Source of the DNA: Proteus myxofaciens ATCC 19692
GTDB taxonomy: Bacteria; Pseudomonadota; Gammaproteobacteria; Enterobacterales; Enterobacteriaceae
DNA length: 51,285 nt
Direction of reading: 5' to 3'
Assembly (NCBI RefSeq): GCF_001654855.1
Contig: NZ_LXEN01000041.1
Location: forward strand, 1 to 51,285
Shown one piece after another: positions 26,199 through 34,656 of this stretch. Within the stretch, counting starts at the first letter, position 1. The number at the start of each line of letters is the position of its first letter. A program made the position numbers and the translations under genes. The notes under the pieces were generated by a model. It ran no database searches. It saw only the letters and a program-made list of their open reading frames with translations, and was not told where the DNA came from.

Positions 26199-26229
26199 TG
26201 CTAATTGATAAAAAATCTATCAATTAGCA
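26199..26229. repeat. Perfect 12-bp palindrome downstream of the S24 repressor
   Basis: TGCTAATTGATA (26199-26210) and its exact complement TATCAATTAGCA (26218-26229) flank a 7-base spacer. It lies about 90 bases past the repressor stop and about 300 bases upstream of the lipase gene. No T-run follows in either direction, so a protein-binding site is more likely than a terminator. Its TTGATA-N7-TATCAA core resembles, with two bases less spacing, the fim operator core. Confidence 0.5.
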
Positions 26230-26320
26230 TCATAAAATGTTAATTTAATGATAAATAAGAGAAAATAACATTACCAAAAAGATAAAAAATCAGTATTAAG
26301 CTGGCTAGAGAGATAAATAT

Positions 26321-27046
26321 TTAACCTAGTCTTGTATAATGCATATCCCATTTTCCAACAACAAACCCATTTATTTGAAACTGGTCTTCGTTATTAGCAT
26401 CAATCTCCCACTTATCATATGCTTTGTTATCACTGATAACTAAGAGCCTATCACCTAATAATTGTAATCTTTTTATATGCATAGCTTCACCGAATCTAAA
26501 TGCATAAATTCCATCACTAATAAATTTTGTCGTTGTTATATCAACAATAACTAAAGTGCCAGGGTCGATAGTACCACTCATACTATCTCCTACCGCTGTT
26601 ACTATGCGTAAAGCGTTAGCATTTCTGCCACCAAATAAACGCTTAGCATGTTCAGGTACTAATTCAACCGCTTTTACTACATTAAGATAATCATTATTCA
26701 ATCTCCCACCTCCACAGCTGTATTCCATTTCAAGCTGATCAATTCTGTATATACAATCAGTATTTTTATTTGAAATACTTTCCAATAAATAATTATTATT
26801 TATTACTTTTGAGGGTTCAGATTGATGAATATTATCAAGCCATCCGTTTGTTAATTCTAATGAAAGTTCAATTCTACGTGCAATTAAATCTCCAATATTT
26901 CTTGATGGATTATCGCCACTTATTTGACTTAATTGAGCAGGATTCAAGCCTGCACGCTCTGCAAATATTGCCTTGTTAATCCCTTTTCTTGCATATTCAC
27001 TAATCAACGAACGCAAATTCATGCGTCTTATATCTTTAGTTTCCAT
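26321..27046 (-). CDS. Phage-type repressor with S24 (LexA-like) peptidase domain
   Basis: A 241-residue CI-like repressor. Residues about 10-70 form an HTH (GINKAIFAERAGLNPAQLSQISG). A putative self-cleavage site is Cys111-Gly112 in EYSCGGGR (Cys-Gly is also the UmuD site). The Ser-Lys dyad is Ser155 in VGDSMSG and Lys192 in HIKRL. Such proteins repress phage lytic genes and self-cleave on RecA filaments. Here no divergent cro or replication genes remain, so it is an orphan, probably left from a prophage, but intact and possibly still active. Upstream GATA/TATC dyads (27067-27131) suggest autoregulation. An alternative ATG lies at 27022. Confidence 0.85.
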   Translation of the reverse strand: METKDIRRMNLRSLISEYARKGINKAIFAERAGLNPAQLSQISGDNPSRNIGDLIARRIELSLELTNGWLDNIHQSEPSKVINNNYLLESISNKNTDCIYRIDQLEMEYSCGGGRLNNDYLNVVKAVELVPEHAKRLFGGRNANALRIVTAVGDSMSGTIDPGTLVIVDITTTKFISDGIYAFRFGEAMHIKRLQLLGDRLLVISDNKAYDKWEIDANNEDQFQINGFVVGKWDMHYTRLG

Positions 27047-27066
27047 AGATAGATACTCGAAATTAA

Positions 27067-27131
27067 TATCAAAATGATAAAAAGTTAATATAAAACATTA
27101 ATTTTTCCGATAAGTTTATCAAAAAGATAAA
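27067..27131. promoter_or_regulatory. Putative repressor operators upstream of the S24 repressor
   Basis: Two dyads with the same layout: TATC-AAAAT-GATA (27067-27079) and TTTATC-AAAAA-GATAAA (27115-27131); the second abuts GATAAG at 27109. Their position just upstream of the repressor start and their shared TTATC-N5-GATAA form fit CI/LexA-type operators. Inference from pattern only. Confidence 0.5.
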
Positions 27132-27912
27132 GTTTCATATCTTTTAATATAGCAAAGATAAATAAAAATGGGCAGACTGAGGATAATGAGCAGTGGTTAA
27201 ATTCTTTGAAAGCAGTTATTTCTTCTATATTGTTAGTTTGTATAGTAAAAAATCAAGTTAGGAGGACTCCAAAATAATATATGTAAATATATTACACATC
27301 TATTCGTTGCCATGCATCACGATAAGCAAAGGCAATAAAATAGTCATGTTTATCTTATTTAATTTTATGCGCTATGTATTTTTGATTCTCGGTATACGCA
27401 CACAGCGAGTAAGTACAGGTCATAATTAACATACTAGACAGCGATAATGCTACGCTTTTATTCCTATAAATTTAATTGATTTAACTATTTCAATAGTTAG
27501 TAATACCAATTAGTTATTTTTAAGTTAAATATTAAAATATAAATGTCTCAAAATGTTGTTTATATATGAAGGTTCGTTTTTGTGCCTATTTAGCCTAGCT
27601 TTCCTTGCTAGGCATTTTTTTAACTATTTTTCAATTTCCTGTATTGCTTTCTTGTCTATTTCTAAATAAGCGCCTTTAATCAGTTCAGAGTAGGCCTTTG
27701 TAAATACTCCGTTCTAATGTCATTGTACAAATACAAAGTTTGCTGTTCATTTTCGACAATCACTTATCTGAGATGCAAATCTTCTTGCTCAATTGACTTG
27801 CTAAGTCGTGCGGTGAGTTCTAACTAATAAAAAATAACTGTTACTCAGAATGCAGGGAATAATAATGAAACGTACTAGACAACGTTTTATATACGAAACT
27901 AGTAAATAATGA
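27132..27912. other. Decayed phage-like region without an intact gene
   Basis: About 780 bases between the repressor and the integrase stub. No intact gene is visible. It holds a 27-codon ORF (27346-27429, plus), a strong orphan terminator (27593-27620), and a 29-codon open minus-strand tail (27624-27713, ending in IQEIEK) with no start, which looks like the last codons of a lost gene. A short ORF at 27865-27909 (starting MKRTRQRF) immediately precedes the integrase stub. Confidence 0.45.
27593..27620 (+). terminator. Orphan intrinsic terminator
   Basis: GCCTAGC (27593-27599) and GCTAGGC (27607-27613) form a 7-bp stem with a TTTCCTT loop, followed by A and seven Ts. There is no plus-strand gene upstream that would need it, so it may end a small RNA or mark the 3' end of a deleted gene. 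Confidence 0.75.
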
Positions 27913-28086
27913 CTATTAGCACTACAAGAAATGGGAGGTTGGGAAAGTATAGAAATGGTTAGAAGGTATGCTCATCTAGCACCGAATCATTTGACAGAAC
28001 ATGCACGTAAAATTGATGACGTTTTTAATGATAACGACACAAATACGACAAAAAGCAAAAACCAAGTTGGATTAAAATTAGCATAA
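27913..28086 (+). pseudogene. C-terminal stub of a phage tyrosine integrase
   Basis: Only the last 57 codons remain in frame. They read [26 protein letters not shown] and onward, the C-terminal box of lambdoid tyrosine recombinases, with the nucleophilic Tyr in RRYAHL. The upstream frame is closed by TGA at 27910-27912; the catalytic Arg-Lys-His/Arg boxes are gone. The stop at 28084-28086 lies 15 bases from the 3' end of a tRNA-Arg gene, the expected place for an integrase next to its attachment site. Clear sign of a decayed prophage or island. Confidence 0.85.
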
Positions 28087-28101
28087 CTCATTGATTTTAA
28101 A

Positions 28102-28178
28102 TGGTACGCCCTACAGGATTCGAACCTGTGACCTACGGCTTAGAAGGCCGTTGCTCTATCCAACTGAGCTAAGGGCGC
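28102..28178 (-). tRNA. argU: tRNA-Arg (anticodon UCU)
   Basis: 77 bases with CCA encoded (28102-28104). Acceptor stem GCGCCCT pairs with AGGGCGT (one G-U end pair); D-arm AGCTCAGTTGGATAGAGC; anticodon loop CTTCTAA gives UCU, reading AGA; T-arm TTCGAATCC. Sequence and position beside folD match E. coli argU, a known integration site of the DLP12 prophage. Confidence 0.95.
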
Positions 28179-28219
28179 CTTGAGGAAGGCATCAGCTATC
28201 ATGCTGATAACGGGAGTGA

Positions 28220-28247
28220 ATTATACGTTTAACATTCTGAGAGTCAA
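28220..28247 (-). promoter_or_regulatory. Sigma-70 promoter of tRNA-Arg
   Basis: On the minus strand a -35 TTGACT (28242-28247) and a consensus -10 TATAAT (28220-28225) are 16 bases apart. The bases after the -10 include a C-rich discriminator (ACTCCCG), as in stringently controlled stable-RNA promoters. Expected start is near 28213. Confidence 0.8.
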
Positions 28248-28363
28248 CGATTTTTCGACGTAATCAAACTGAATGGTTAAAATATGGCAACTATTCGACT
28301 GACAGATTGCTTATGATCTGACAAAATAACGCCCATACCGTAATTAAAAAATTGGATGTGTAG

Positions 28364-29236
28364 ATGTCAGCAAAAATTATAGATGGGAAATCGATTGCGC
28401 AGACCATCAGAAGCGAAGTTGCAGAAAAAGTAAAACAGCGAATTAATGCAGGAAAACGTGCTCCTGGATTAGCCGTTATTTTAGTTGGAGATGATCCTGC
28501 ATCAGAAATTTATGTTACTAGTAAACGTCGCGCTTGTGATGAAGTTGGCTTTATTTCTCGCTCTTATGATTTACCTGATACAACGAGTGAAGTAGATTTA
28601 TTAAAGCTTATCGATAAACTCAATAACGATAATGAAATTGATGGTATTTTAGTTCAACTGCCACTTCCAGAAGGAATTGACAACGTTAAAGTGCTAGAGC
28701 GTATTCATCCAGATAAAGATGTTGATGGCTTTCATCCTTATAATGTTGGTCGTTTATGCCAGCGGGCACCTAAATTACGCCCTTGTACACCTCGTGGTAT
28801 CGTGACACTACTAGAGCGTTATAATATCGATTTATATGGTTTAAATGCCGTTATTGTAGGGGCTTCCAATATTGTTGGCCGACCAATGGGGCTAGAACTT
28901 TTATTAGCAGGTTGTACAACCACAATTACTCATCGATTTACACAAGATCTACGTTTTCATGTTGAAAATGCAGATTTACTTGTTGTTGCAGTAGGTAAAC
29001 CTAATTTTATTCCTGGTGAGTGGATAAAACCAGGTGCTATCGTTATCGATGTAGGAATTAATCGCCTTGAAAATGGTAAAGTAGTCGGTGATGTTGAGTT
29101 TGCAAAAGCCTCTGAGCGTGCATCTTGGATTTCACCCGTTCCAGGTGGTGTTGGCCCAATGACAGTAGCGACATTAATCCAAAATACTTTACAAGCATGT
29201 GAAGAATATCATGACACAGATACAGGAAATAATTAG
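28364..29236 (+). CDS. folD: Bifunctional methylenetetrahydrofolate dehydrogenase/cyclohydrolase
   Basis: FolD interconverts 5,10-methylene-, methenyl- and 10-formyl-tetrahydrofolate with NADP in the cytoplasm. The 290 residues include the [14 protein letters not shown] substrate/catalytic segment, [20 protein letters not shown], the nucleotide-binding [12 protein letters not shown] and the signature [14 protein letters not shown]. The neighbourhood folD-argU on one side and ybcJ on the other matches E. coli. Confidence 0.96.
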   Translation: MSAKIIDGKSIAQTIRSEVAEKVKQRINAGKRAPGLAVILVGDDPASEIYVTSKRRACDEVGFISRSYDLPDTTSEVDLLKLIDKLNNDNEIDGILVQLPLPEGIDNVKVLERIHPDKDVDGFHPYNVGRLCQRAPKLRPCTPRGIVTLLERYNIDLYGLNAVIVGASNIVGRPMGLELLLAGCTTTITHRFTQDLRFHVENADLLVVAVGKPNFIPGEWIKPGAIVIDVGINRLENGKVVGDVEFAKASERASWISPVPGGVGPMTVATLIQNTLQACEEYHDTDTGNN

Positions 29237-29239
29237 TTA

Positions 29240-29452
29240 ATGGAAACATTTCATTTAGAAGAACACGATTATGTTGAACTTTGCGATCTCTTAAAGCTTC
29301 AAGGCTGGACTGAAAGCGGAGCTGCCGCTAAGAATATGATTGCTGAAGGATTAGTTAGCGTTGATGGTGAAATTGAAACACGTAAACGTTGTAAAATCGT
29401 TGCTGGCAAAGTAGTTACTTTTGGTGACTTTACTGTCAGTGTCAGCAAATAA
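29240..29452 (+). CDS. ybcJ: YbcJ-family S4-like RNA-binding protein
   Basis: A 70-residue protein with the small S4-like fold of YbcJ: FHLEEHDYVELCDLLKLQGWTESGAAAKNMIAEGLVSVDGEIETRKRCKI. The pattern of an S4 RNA-binding loop (GAAK...V.VNG.-type) is evident. It starts three bases after folD, so the two are cotranscribed and probably translationally coupled. Physiological role is not well defined in the family; ribosome or RNA association is likely. Confidence 0.92.
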   Translation: METFHLEEHDYVELCDLLKLQGWTESGAAAKNMIAEGLVSVDGEIETRKRCKIVAGKVVTFGDFTVSVSK

Positions 29453-29481
29453 TCAACTAAACGATTTATTGCTCGTAAAAT

Positions 29482-29510
29482 AAAAGCGTTACTACCCTAG
29501 TAGCGCTTTT
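29482..29510 (+). terminator. Terminator of folD-ybcJ
   Basis: AAAAGCGTTACTA pairs with TAGTAGCGCTTTT (one G-T pair) around a CCC loop; the terminal Ts form the tail. It lies 30 bases after the ybcJ stop. Confidence 0.85.
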
Positions 29511-29888
29511 GTGATAAACATTTTTAAATTACTTTTTTATTTCTTCATCTTTTCATATCAAAAAAGAGTCTTAAAATTAATTTATTATAAACTTGAAATA
29601 AATAGTCTCTAATTAAAAATACACAGTAATAATTACGCATCTTCAATATCGCCAATTATTTTTTAATCCATTGATTTATTAATAAATAAAAATTTTAACT
29701 AAAAGGCATTAACAGTAATTTATTGCACTAATATTTTTAACTATTTATTATTATCTATATATGCTAAAACGTAACGCTGTTCTAAATTTATGCAGTGTTC
29801 GTTAGTTAAAAGAACTTAATTGATATTATTTTAAACACTATTAGTATGTTCATATCTTATTCTTACCTTTATTTACCTAGGAGATTTT
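29511..29888. other. AT-rich region upstream of the fruK leader
   Basis: About 380 AT-rich bases with no gene. A possible Cra (FruR) site occurs at 29763-29776 (GCTAAAACGTAACG, resembling the left half of GCTGAAACGTTTCA). If real, it would fit fruK control, but the match is partial. Confidence 0.3.
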
Positions 29889-29978
29889 ATGCTCAGCCTA
29901 CCTACTCAAGGTACTTATCTTATTGCTCAGCACCAGCAAAAAATAATACCTATTATTTTAATTAAGGGGTTAGCATGA
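29889..29978 (+). CDS. 29-residue leader peptide ORF coupled to fruK
   Basis: The ORF starts ATG CTC AGC with a strong AGGAG ribosome site a few bases upstream and encodes MLSLPTQGTYLIAQHQ... ending KGLA. Its stop overlaps the fruK start as ATGA (29975-29978), a classic translational coupling junction. An A/T-only hairpin (29940-29948 with 29951-29959) followed by Ts lies within its second half, immediately before the AAGGGG ribosome site of fruK, so ribosomes crossing the ORF would remove it. It does not resemble FruB. Whether the peptide itself matters is unknown; the arrangement is seen directly. Confidence 0.6.
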   Translation: MLSLPTQGTYLIAQHQQKIIPIILIKGLA

Positions 29979-30916
29979 AACATAAAGTGGCAACAATTAC
30001 GCTTAATCCTGCTTATGATCTGGTCGGTTTAACACAACCAATAGAATTAGGTGAAGTGAATCGAGTAAAAACAGCGGGATTTCATGCCGCAGGTAAAGGC
30101 ATTAATGTTGCAAAAGTTTTAAAAAGTCTTGGTATCGATGTCACTGTAGGTGGTTTTTTGGGTAAAGAGAATCAAGACGGTTTTCAAAAAGAGTTTAGTG
30201 AATATGGCATCGCAAATCGTTTTCAAATGGTTGAAGGCCGAACACGTATTAATGTCAAACTGACTGAACCAAACGGTAAAGTGACCGATTTTAACTTTTC
30301 TGGCTTTGAAATTACCAAGCAAGATTGGGCTCGTTTTGTCAATGATACGCTAAGTTGGGCTGGCCAATTTGATATGATTTGTGTCAGTGGTAGTGTGCCA
30401 CCGAGTATTAACTTAGATGATTTTACATCATGGATGACTCGCTTACGTAGCGAATGTATGTGTTTGATTTTTGATAGTAGTCGTGATGCTTTTGTTGCAG
30501 GTCTCAGAGCATCACCTTGGTTAGTCAAACCAAATCATCAGGAATTAGAAATTTGGGCTGGTAGACCATTACCAGAGCTTTCTGACATAGTTAAAGCAGC
30601 TCAAGAATTACGTCAACAAGGTATTGCTCATGTGGTCATTTCATTAGGTGAACAAGGTGCAATGTGGGTTAATGCATCTGGAGCTTGGATGGCAAAGCCG
30701 CCTAAATGTGATGTAGTCAGTACAGTAGGTGCAGGTGATTCTATGGTTGGTGGCCTGATTTATGGTTTAATGATGCGCCAAACCAGTGAACATACATTAC
30801 GTCTTGCAACAGCTGTTTCAGCACTTGCAGTAAGCCAAACCAATGTCGGCGTTACTGATAGAGAAAAGCTCGCTCAAATGATGAATGAAGTTGAATTAAT
30901 TCCATTAAAAATTTAG
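29975..30916 (+). CDS. fruK: 1-phosphofructokinase (orphan fruK)
   Basis: PfkB-family kinase making fructose 1,6-bisphosphate from fructose 1-phosphate. The 313 residues track E. coli FruK closely: VATITLNPAYDLVG, HAAGKGINVAKVLKSLGIDVTVGGFLG, TRINVKLTEPNGKVTDFNFSGFE, WLVKPNHQELEIWAGR and the catalytic STVGAGDSMVGG with Asp255. In E. coli fruK lies between fruB and fruA in the fructose PTS operon. Here neither is adjacent: ybcJ lies upstream and cysS is convergent downstream. The gene follows a 29-codon ORF with an ATGA overlap. It must rely on PTS genes elsewhere, if any. Confidence 0.93.
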   Translation: MKHKVATITLNPAYDLVGLTQPIELGEVNRVKTAGFHAAGKGINVAKVLKSLGIDVTVGGFLGKENQDGFQKEFSEYGIANRFQMVEGRTRINVKLTEPNGKVTDFNFSGFEITKQDWARFVNDTLSWAGQFDMICVSGSVPPSINLDDFTSWMTRLRSECMCLIFDSSRDAFVAGLRASPWLVKPNHQELEIWAGRPLPELSDIVKAAQELRQQGIAHVVISLGEQGAMWVNASGAWMAKPPKCDVVSTVGAGDSMVGGLIYGLMMRQTSEHTLRLATAVSALAVSQTNVGVTDREKLAQMMNEVELIPLKI

Positions 30917-30945
30917 TGAAAAAAAGAGTTCCATTTTCTCAAGAT

Positions 30946-30980
30946 AAAAAATATCGGATAATGATTATCCGATATTTTTT
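30946..30980. terminator. Bidirectional terminator between fruK and cysS
   Basis: A 17-bp perfect dyad, arms AAAAAATATCGGATAAT (30946-30962) and ATTATCCGATATTTTTT (30964-30980), with A-run on the left and T-run on the right, so it can stop transcripts from both convergent genes. Confidence 0.9.
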
Positions 30981-31004
30981 TATAGCTTGTTAAAAGTATT
31001 TGTC

Positions 31005-32396
31005 TTAATTATTGCGACGCCATGTTGTCCCCTGAGGACCATCTTCAAGCACAATACCCATCGCTGTTAACGCATCACGAGCTACATCTGCGGCTGCCCA
31101 ATCTTTATTTTTACGAGCATCATTACGCTGTTGGATCAATTGTTCTATTTGTTCAACCTCGCCATCATCTTCTGAATTGGCACCACTTTGTAAAAAGTGC
31201 TCAGGATCTTGCTCTAAAAGACCAAGTACTTTTGCGAGTTTGCGCAAAACTGCTGCTAACCCATTTGCTTTATCCATATCAACATTTTTTAGACGATTTA
31301 CTTCTCGTGCTAAATCAAATAAAACAGAATACGCTTCTGGTGTATTGAAATCATCATTCATTGATTCAACAAATTTAGCTTCAAATGCCTCGCCACCAAC
31401 TGGTTTAGCCTTTTTATCTGTACCACGTAATGAAGTATATAAACGTTCTAAGGCTGTACGAGCTTGTTTTAAATTATCTTCAGTATAATTAAGTTGGCTA
31501 CGATAATGGCCTGATAATAAGAAATAACGAATAGTTTCAGCATCGTAATATGCTAAAACATCACGAATAGTAAAAAAGTTATTCAGTGATTTAGACATTT
31601 TTTCTTTATCGACCATCACCATGCCGGAATGCATCCAGTAATTCACATAAGGACCATCATGTGCACAGGTGGATTGTGCAATTTCATTTTCATGATGTGG
31701 GAACATTAAATCAGAACCACCACCGTGAATGTCAAAATGATGTCCTAGCTCTTTACTGTTCATCGCAGAACACTCGATATGCCAACCAGGGCGACCAGGG
31801 CCCCAAGGTGATTCCCAGCTTGGTTCACCAGGTTTAGACATTTTCCATAAGACGAAATCCATTGGGTTGCGTTTTACATTGGCAATCTCGACACGAGCAC
31901 CTGCTTGTAATTGTTCTAAATCTTGACGAGAAAGCAAGCCATAATCTGCATCGGTATCAATCGAAAACATAACATCACCGTTATCAGCAACATAAGCATG
32001 ATTACGCTGAATGAGTGTTTCTGTTAATGCAATAATTTCAGCGATATGGTGTGTTGCTCTCGGCTCTGAATTTGGGCGCAAAATATTAAGCGCATCAAAA
32101 TCTTTATGCATTTCAGCTAACATACGAGTTGTTAATTGATCGCATGTCTCATTATTTTCAATAGCACGTTTGATAATTTTATCATCAACATCTGTGACAT
32201 TACGGACATAATTAACATCATACCCTAAATAGCGCAAATAGCGGGTTATAGCATCAAATGCCACAAACGTACGTCCATGACCAATATGACATAAGTCATA
32301 AATAGTGATGCCACACACGTACATACCTATTTTTCCAGCATGGATAGGTTTAAATTCTTCTTTTTGGCGAGTGAGAGTATTATAAATCTTTAGCAT
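31005..32396 (-). CDS. cysS: Cysteinyl-tRNA synthetase
   Basis: Class I aminoacyl-tRNA synthetase, 463 residues (E. coli 461). HIGH at 37-40 (CHIGHGRT), KMSKS in [12 protein letters not shown], and zinc ligands including Cys28 (MYVCGIT), the Cys of HIECSAM and HHENE. It charges tRNA-Cys in the cytoplasm. Divergent from ppiB across a 381-base gap, as in E. coli. Confidence 0.97.
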   Translation of the reverse strand: MLKIYNTLTRQKEEFKPIHAGKIGMYVCGITIYDLCHIGHGRTFVAFDAITRYLRYLGYDVNYVRNVTDVDDKIIKRAIENNETCDQLTTRMLAEMHKDFDALNILRPNSEPRATHHIAEIIALTETLIQRNHAYVADNGDVMFSIDTDADYGLLSRQDLEQLQAGARVEIANVKRNPMDFVLWKMSKPGEPSWESPWGPGRPGWHIECSAMNSKELGHHFDIHGGGSDLMFPHHENEIAQSTCAHDGPYVNYWMHSGMVMVDKEKMSKSLNNFFTIRDVLAYYDAETIRYFLLSGHYRSQLNYTEDNLKQARTALERLYTSLRGTDKKAKPVGGEAFEAKFVESMNDDFNTPEAYSVLFDLAREVNRLKNVDMDKANGLAAVLRKLAKVLGLLEQDPEHFLQSGANSEDDGEVEQIEQLIQQRNDARKNKDWAAADVARDALTAMGIVLEDGPQGTTWRRNN

Positions 32397-32611
32397 CAGA
32401 GGACGTTCCCGTTTTCAACTGTACGTGTTTATTACGTGTATAAAATAGCGATAATACGATATCTACAATTAAATCTTAATATAACATGATTTTTGTATGG
32501 TTATTTGATCTTGAAAAAATGCAAGATAATGACTGACTATATTACTCTGCTCTGTCCTTATTTTCACTGTTCAATCATCATTAGCATGTAATCAAATCAC
32601 CGTTATTCAAT

Positions 32612-32646
32612 AAAATAGGCTTAAAGGCGCCTTTTGCCTATTTTTT
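32612..32646. terminator. Orphan terminator between divergent cysS and ppiB
   Basis: AAAATAGGC (32612-32620) and GCCTATTTT (32636-32644) with an inner AAAGGCGCCTTT palindrome form a strong hairpin followed by six Ts on the plus strand. It sits upstream of both divergent genes, so it terminates neither. This implies a small transcript within 32397-32777, the rest of which shows no ORF. Confidence 0.75.
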
Positions 32647-32777
32647 AGCTCAATAACAAACGAAATGCATCATGAAAAAAGATGAATACTGACTAAATAA
32701 GGTAACTATGATATAAAAACAACACAATTGTTTCAGCCCAACTCTGGGTAAAGCTAAAATAATATTAGGATCTTAAT

Positions 32778-33272
32778 ATGGTTACTTTTCATACCAATTA
32801 TGGCGATATCGTGATTAAAACATTTGCAGACAAAGCGCCTGCAACAGTAGAAAACTTTTTAAACTACTGTAAAGAAGGCTTTTACGATAACACTATTTTC
32901 CACCGTGTTATCAACGGTTTTATGATCCAAGGTGGTGGTTTTGAGCCTGGTATGAACCAAAAAGCAACTAAAGCGCCAGTCAAAAATGAAGCGAACAACG
33001 GTCTTGCTAATAATCGTGGTACATTAGCGATGGCACGTACTAACGACCCTCATTCAGCAACAGCACAATTTTTCATTAACGTTGCTGATAACGATTTCTT
33101 AAACTTCCGTGCTGAAAATGCTAATGGTTGGGGATATTGTGTCTTTGCTGAAGTGGTTGAAGGCATGGATGTTGTGGATAAAATCAAAGCAGTTTCTACT
33201 GGTAACAGTGGTTTCCACCAAGATGTTCCTCGTGAAGATGTTGTCATTAAAAGCGTCACTGTTAGCGAATAA
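32778..33272 (+). CDS. ppiB: Cytoplasmic peptidyl-prolyl cis-trans isomerase B (cyclophilin)
   Basis: Cyclophilin of 164 residues, without signal peptide, hence the cytoplasmic PpiB form rather than PpiA. Active-site blocks: [41 protein letters not shown] and [21 protein letters not shown]. It catalyses proline isomerisation during protein folding. lpxH starts 12 bases after the stop; the two are likely cotranscribed. Confidence 0.96.
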   Translation: MVTFHTNYGDIVIKTFADKAPATVENFLNYCKEGFYDNTIFHRVINGFMIQGGGFEPGMNQKATKAPVKNEANNGLANNRGTLAMARTNDPHSATAQFFINVADNDFLNFRAENANGWGYCVFAEVVEGMDVVDKIKAVSTGNSGFHQDVPREDVVIKSVTVSE

Positions 33273-33283
33273 GCTTTTCACTA

Positions 33284-34006
33284 ATGACGACACTTTTTAT
33301 TGCAGATTTGCATCTAAGTGAACACGAACCGGCAATTACTGCCGGTTTTCTTCGCTTTTTAAAAGAACAAGCCATTTATGCAAAAGCACTCTATATCTTA
33401 GGTGACTTTTTTGATTTTTGGGTAGGTGATGATGATCCTAACCCACTACATCACCAAGTTGCACAAGCGCTAATGACATTAAAGCAATCAGGTGTCGCCT
33501 GCTACTTTCTTCATGGCAATCGTGATTTTTTAATTGGTTCGCGCTTTGCAAAAGAAAGTGGTATCACCATTCTTCCACAAGAAAATATTCTAGAAATCTA
33601 TCAACACAGTATATTAATCTTACATGGTGATACGCTGTGTATTGATGATGATGCTTACCAACGATACCGCAAAAAGGTTCATAATAAATTTATTCAGCGC
33701 CTATTCTTAATGCTACCGCTGTTTATAAGACTGCGTATTGCCGATAAAATGCGAGCTAAAAGTCAGCATGCTAATCAATATAAATCTGAAATGATTATGG
33801 ATGTTAACTCTCAAGCAGTCATTGATACGTTTAAACAATTCAAGACCAAATGGATGATCCACGGTCATACTCACCGCCCTGCTATTCACACTGTAGATAT
33901 AGATGGTGAAACTCATTATCGTGGTGTATTAGGAGCATGGCATACAGAAGGCTCCATGTTTAAAGTCACTGAAGATAACATCGAATTTATTCAATTCCCG
34001 TTTTAG
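33284..34006 (+). CDS. lpxH: UDP-2,3-diacylglucosamine diphosphatase
   Basis: Mn-dependent metallophosphoesterase making lipid X in lipid A synthesis, peripheral at the inner membrane. 240 residues (E. coli 240). Metal-site motifs: FIADLHLSE (Asp8, His10), [11 protein letters not shown] (Asp41), GNRDF, LHGDTLC and IHGHTHRP. The ppiB-lpxH-purE-purK order is conserved with E. coli. Confidence 0.96.
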   Translation: MTTLFIADLHLSEHEPAITAGFLRFLKEQAIYAKALYILGDFFDFWVGDDDPNPLHHQVAQALMTLKQSGVACYFLHGNRDFLIGSRFAKESGITILPQENILEIYQHSILILHGDTLCIDDDAYQRYRKKVHNKFIQRLFLMLPLFIRLRIADKMRAKSQHANQYKSEMIMDVNSQAVIDTFKQFKTKWMIHGHTHRPAIHTVDIDGETHYRGVLGAWHTEGSMFKVTEDNIEFIQFPF

Positions 34007-34045
34007 AGCTACTGTAATTTATCATCCCGATAAGCTTTTTTCTTT

Positions 34046-34061
34046 ACGCAAACGTTTTCCT
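34046..34061 (+). promoter_or_regulatory. PurR operator upstream of purE
   Basis: ACGCAAACGTTTTCCT at 34046-34061 matches the ACGCAAACGTTTNC-type PurR box. It lies about 75 bases before the purE start, the expected position for purine repression of purEK. Confidence 0.85.
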
Positions 34062-34134
34062 TGCTATGTGAGCGTGATATTATCATGCTCAGTCTATCAA
34101 GATCTATTCTTATGCTTACAGGAGCAGTTAAGTA

Positions 34135-34656
34135 ATGTCTTCTCAAGTTGGTCTCAATAACACCTCAGCACGTATCGCTATCGTAATGGGTTCTAAAAGT
34201 GACTGGGCAACAATGTCTCATGCGGCAGAAGTACTCAATACACTTAAAATCCCTTACCATGTTGAAATTGTTTCTGCTCATCGTACGCCAGATAAACTGT
34301 TTAACTTTGCTGAAAATGCAAAAGAAAACGGTTTTGACGTAATTATTGCAGGTGCTGGTGGGGCCGCTCATTTACCAGGCATGTTAGCAGCAAAAACATT
34401 AGTTCCTGTTTTAGGTGTTCCTGTGCAAAGTGCGGCATTAAGTGGTATTGATAGTCTCTATTCTATTGTACAAATGCCCAAAGGCATTCCAGTGGGTACA
34501 TTAGCCATCGGTAAAGCCGGTGCTGCAAACGCAGCATTATTAGCAGCTCAAATATTAGCATTACATTCACCTGCTATTTTTAATGCACTGAGTGCATGGC
34601 GAAAATCTCAAACTGATGATGTGTTAAATAATCCTGATCCTAGAGAGGCACTATGA
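34135..34656 (+). CDS. purE: N5-carboxyaminoimidazole ribonucleotide mutase
   Basis: Class I PurE converting N5-CAIR to CAIR in purine synthesis. The 173 residues contain [12 protein letters not shown] (phosphate/ribose loop), the catalytic-His segment VSAHRTP (His49), [13 protein letters not shown] and PVLGVPVQS. The stop overlaps the purK start (ATGA at 34653-34656), indicating translational coupling. PurR box upstream. Confidence 0.97.
   Translation: MSSQVGLNNTSARIAIVMGSKSDWATMSHAAEVLNTLKIPYHVEIVSAHRTPDKLFNFAENAKENGFDVIIAGAGGAAHLPGMLAAKTLVPVLGVPVQSAALSGIDSLYSIVQMPKGIPVGTLAIGKAGAANAALLAAQILALHSPAIFNALSAWRKSQTDDVLNNPDPREAL

Noticed and set aside
27624-27713. 29-codon minus-strand open tail ending IQEIEK
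   Set aside because: No start codon and too short to assign; treated as gene debris rather than a CDS.
28102-28178. Search for a second attachment site matching the tRNA 3' end elsewhere in the window
   Set aside because: I found no duplicate of the tRNA 3' segment by eye, so I do not define island borders.
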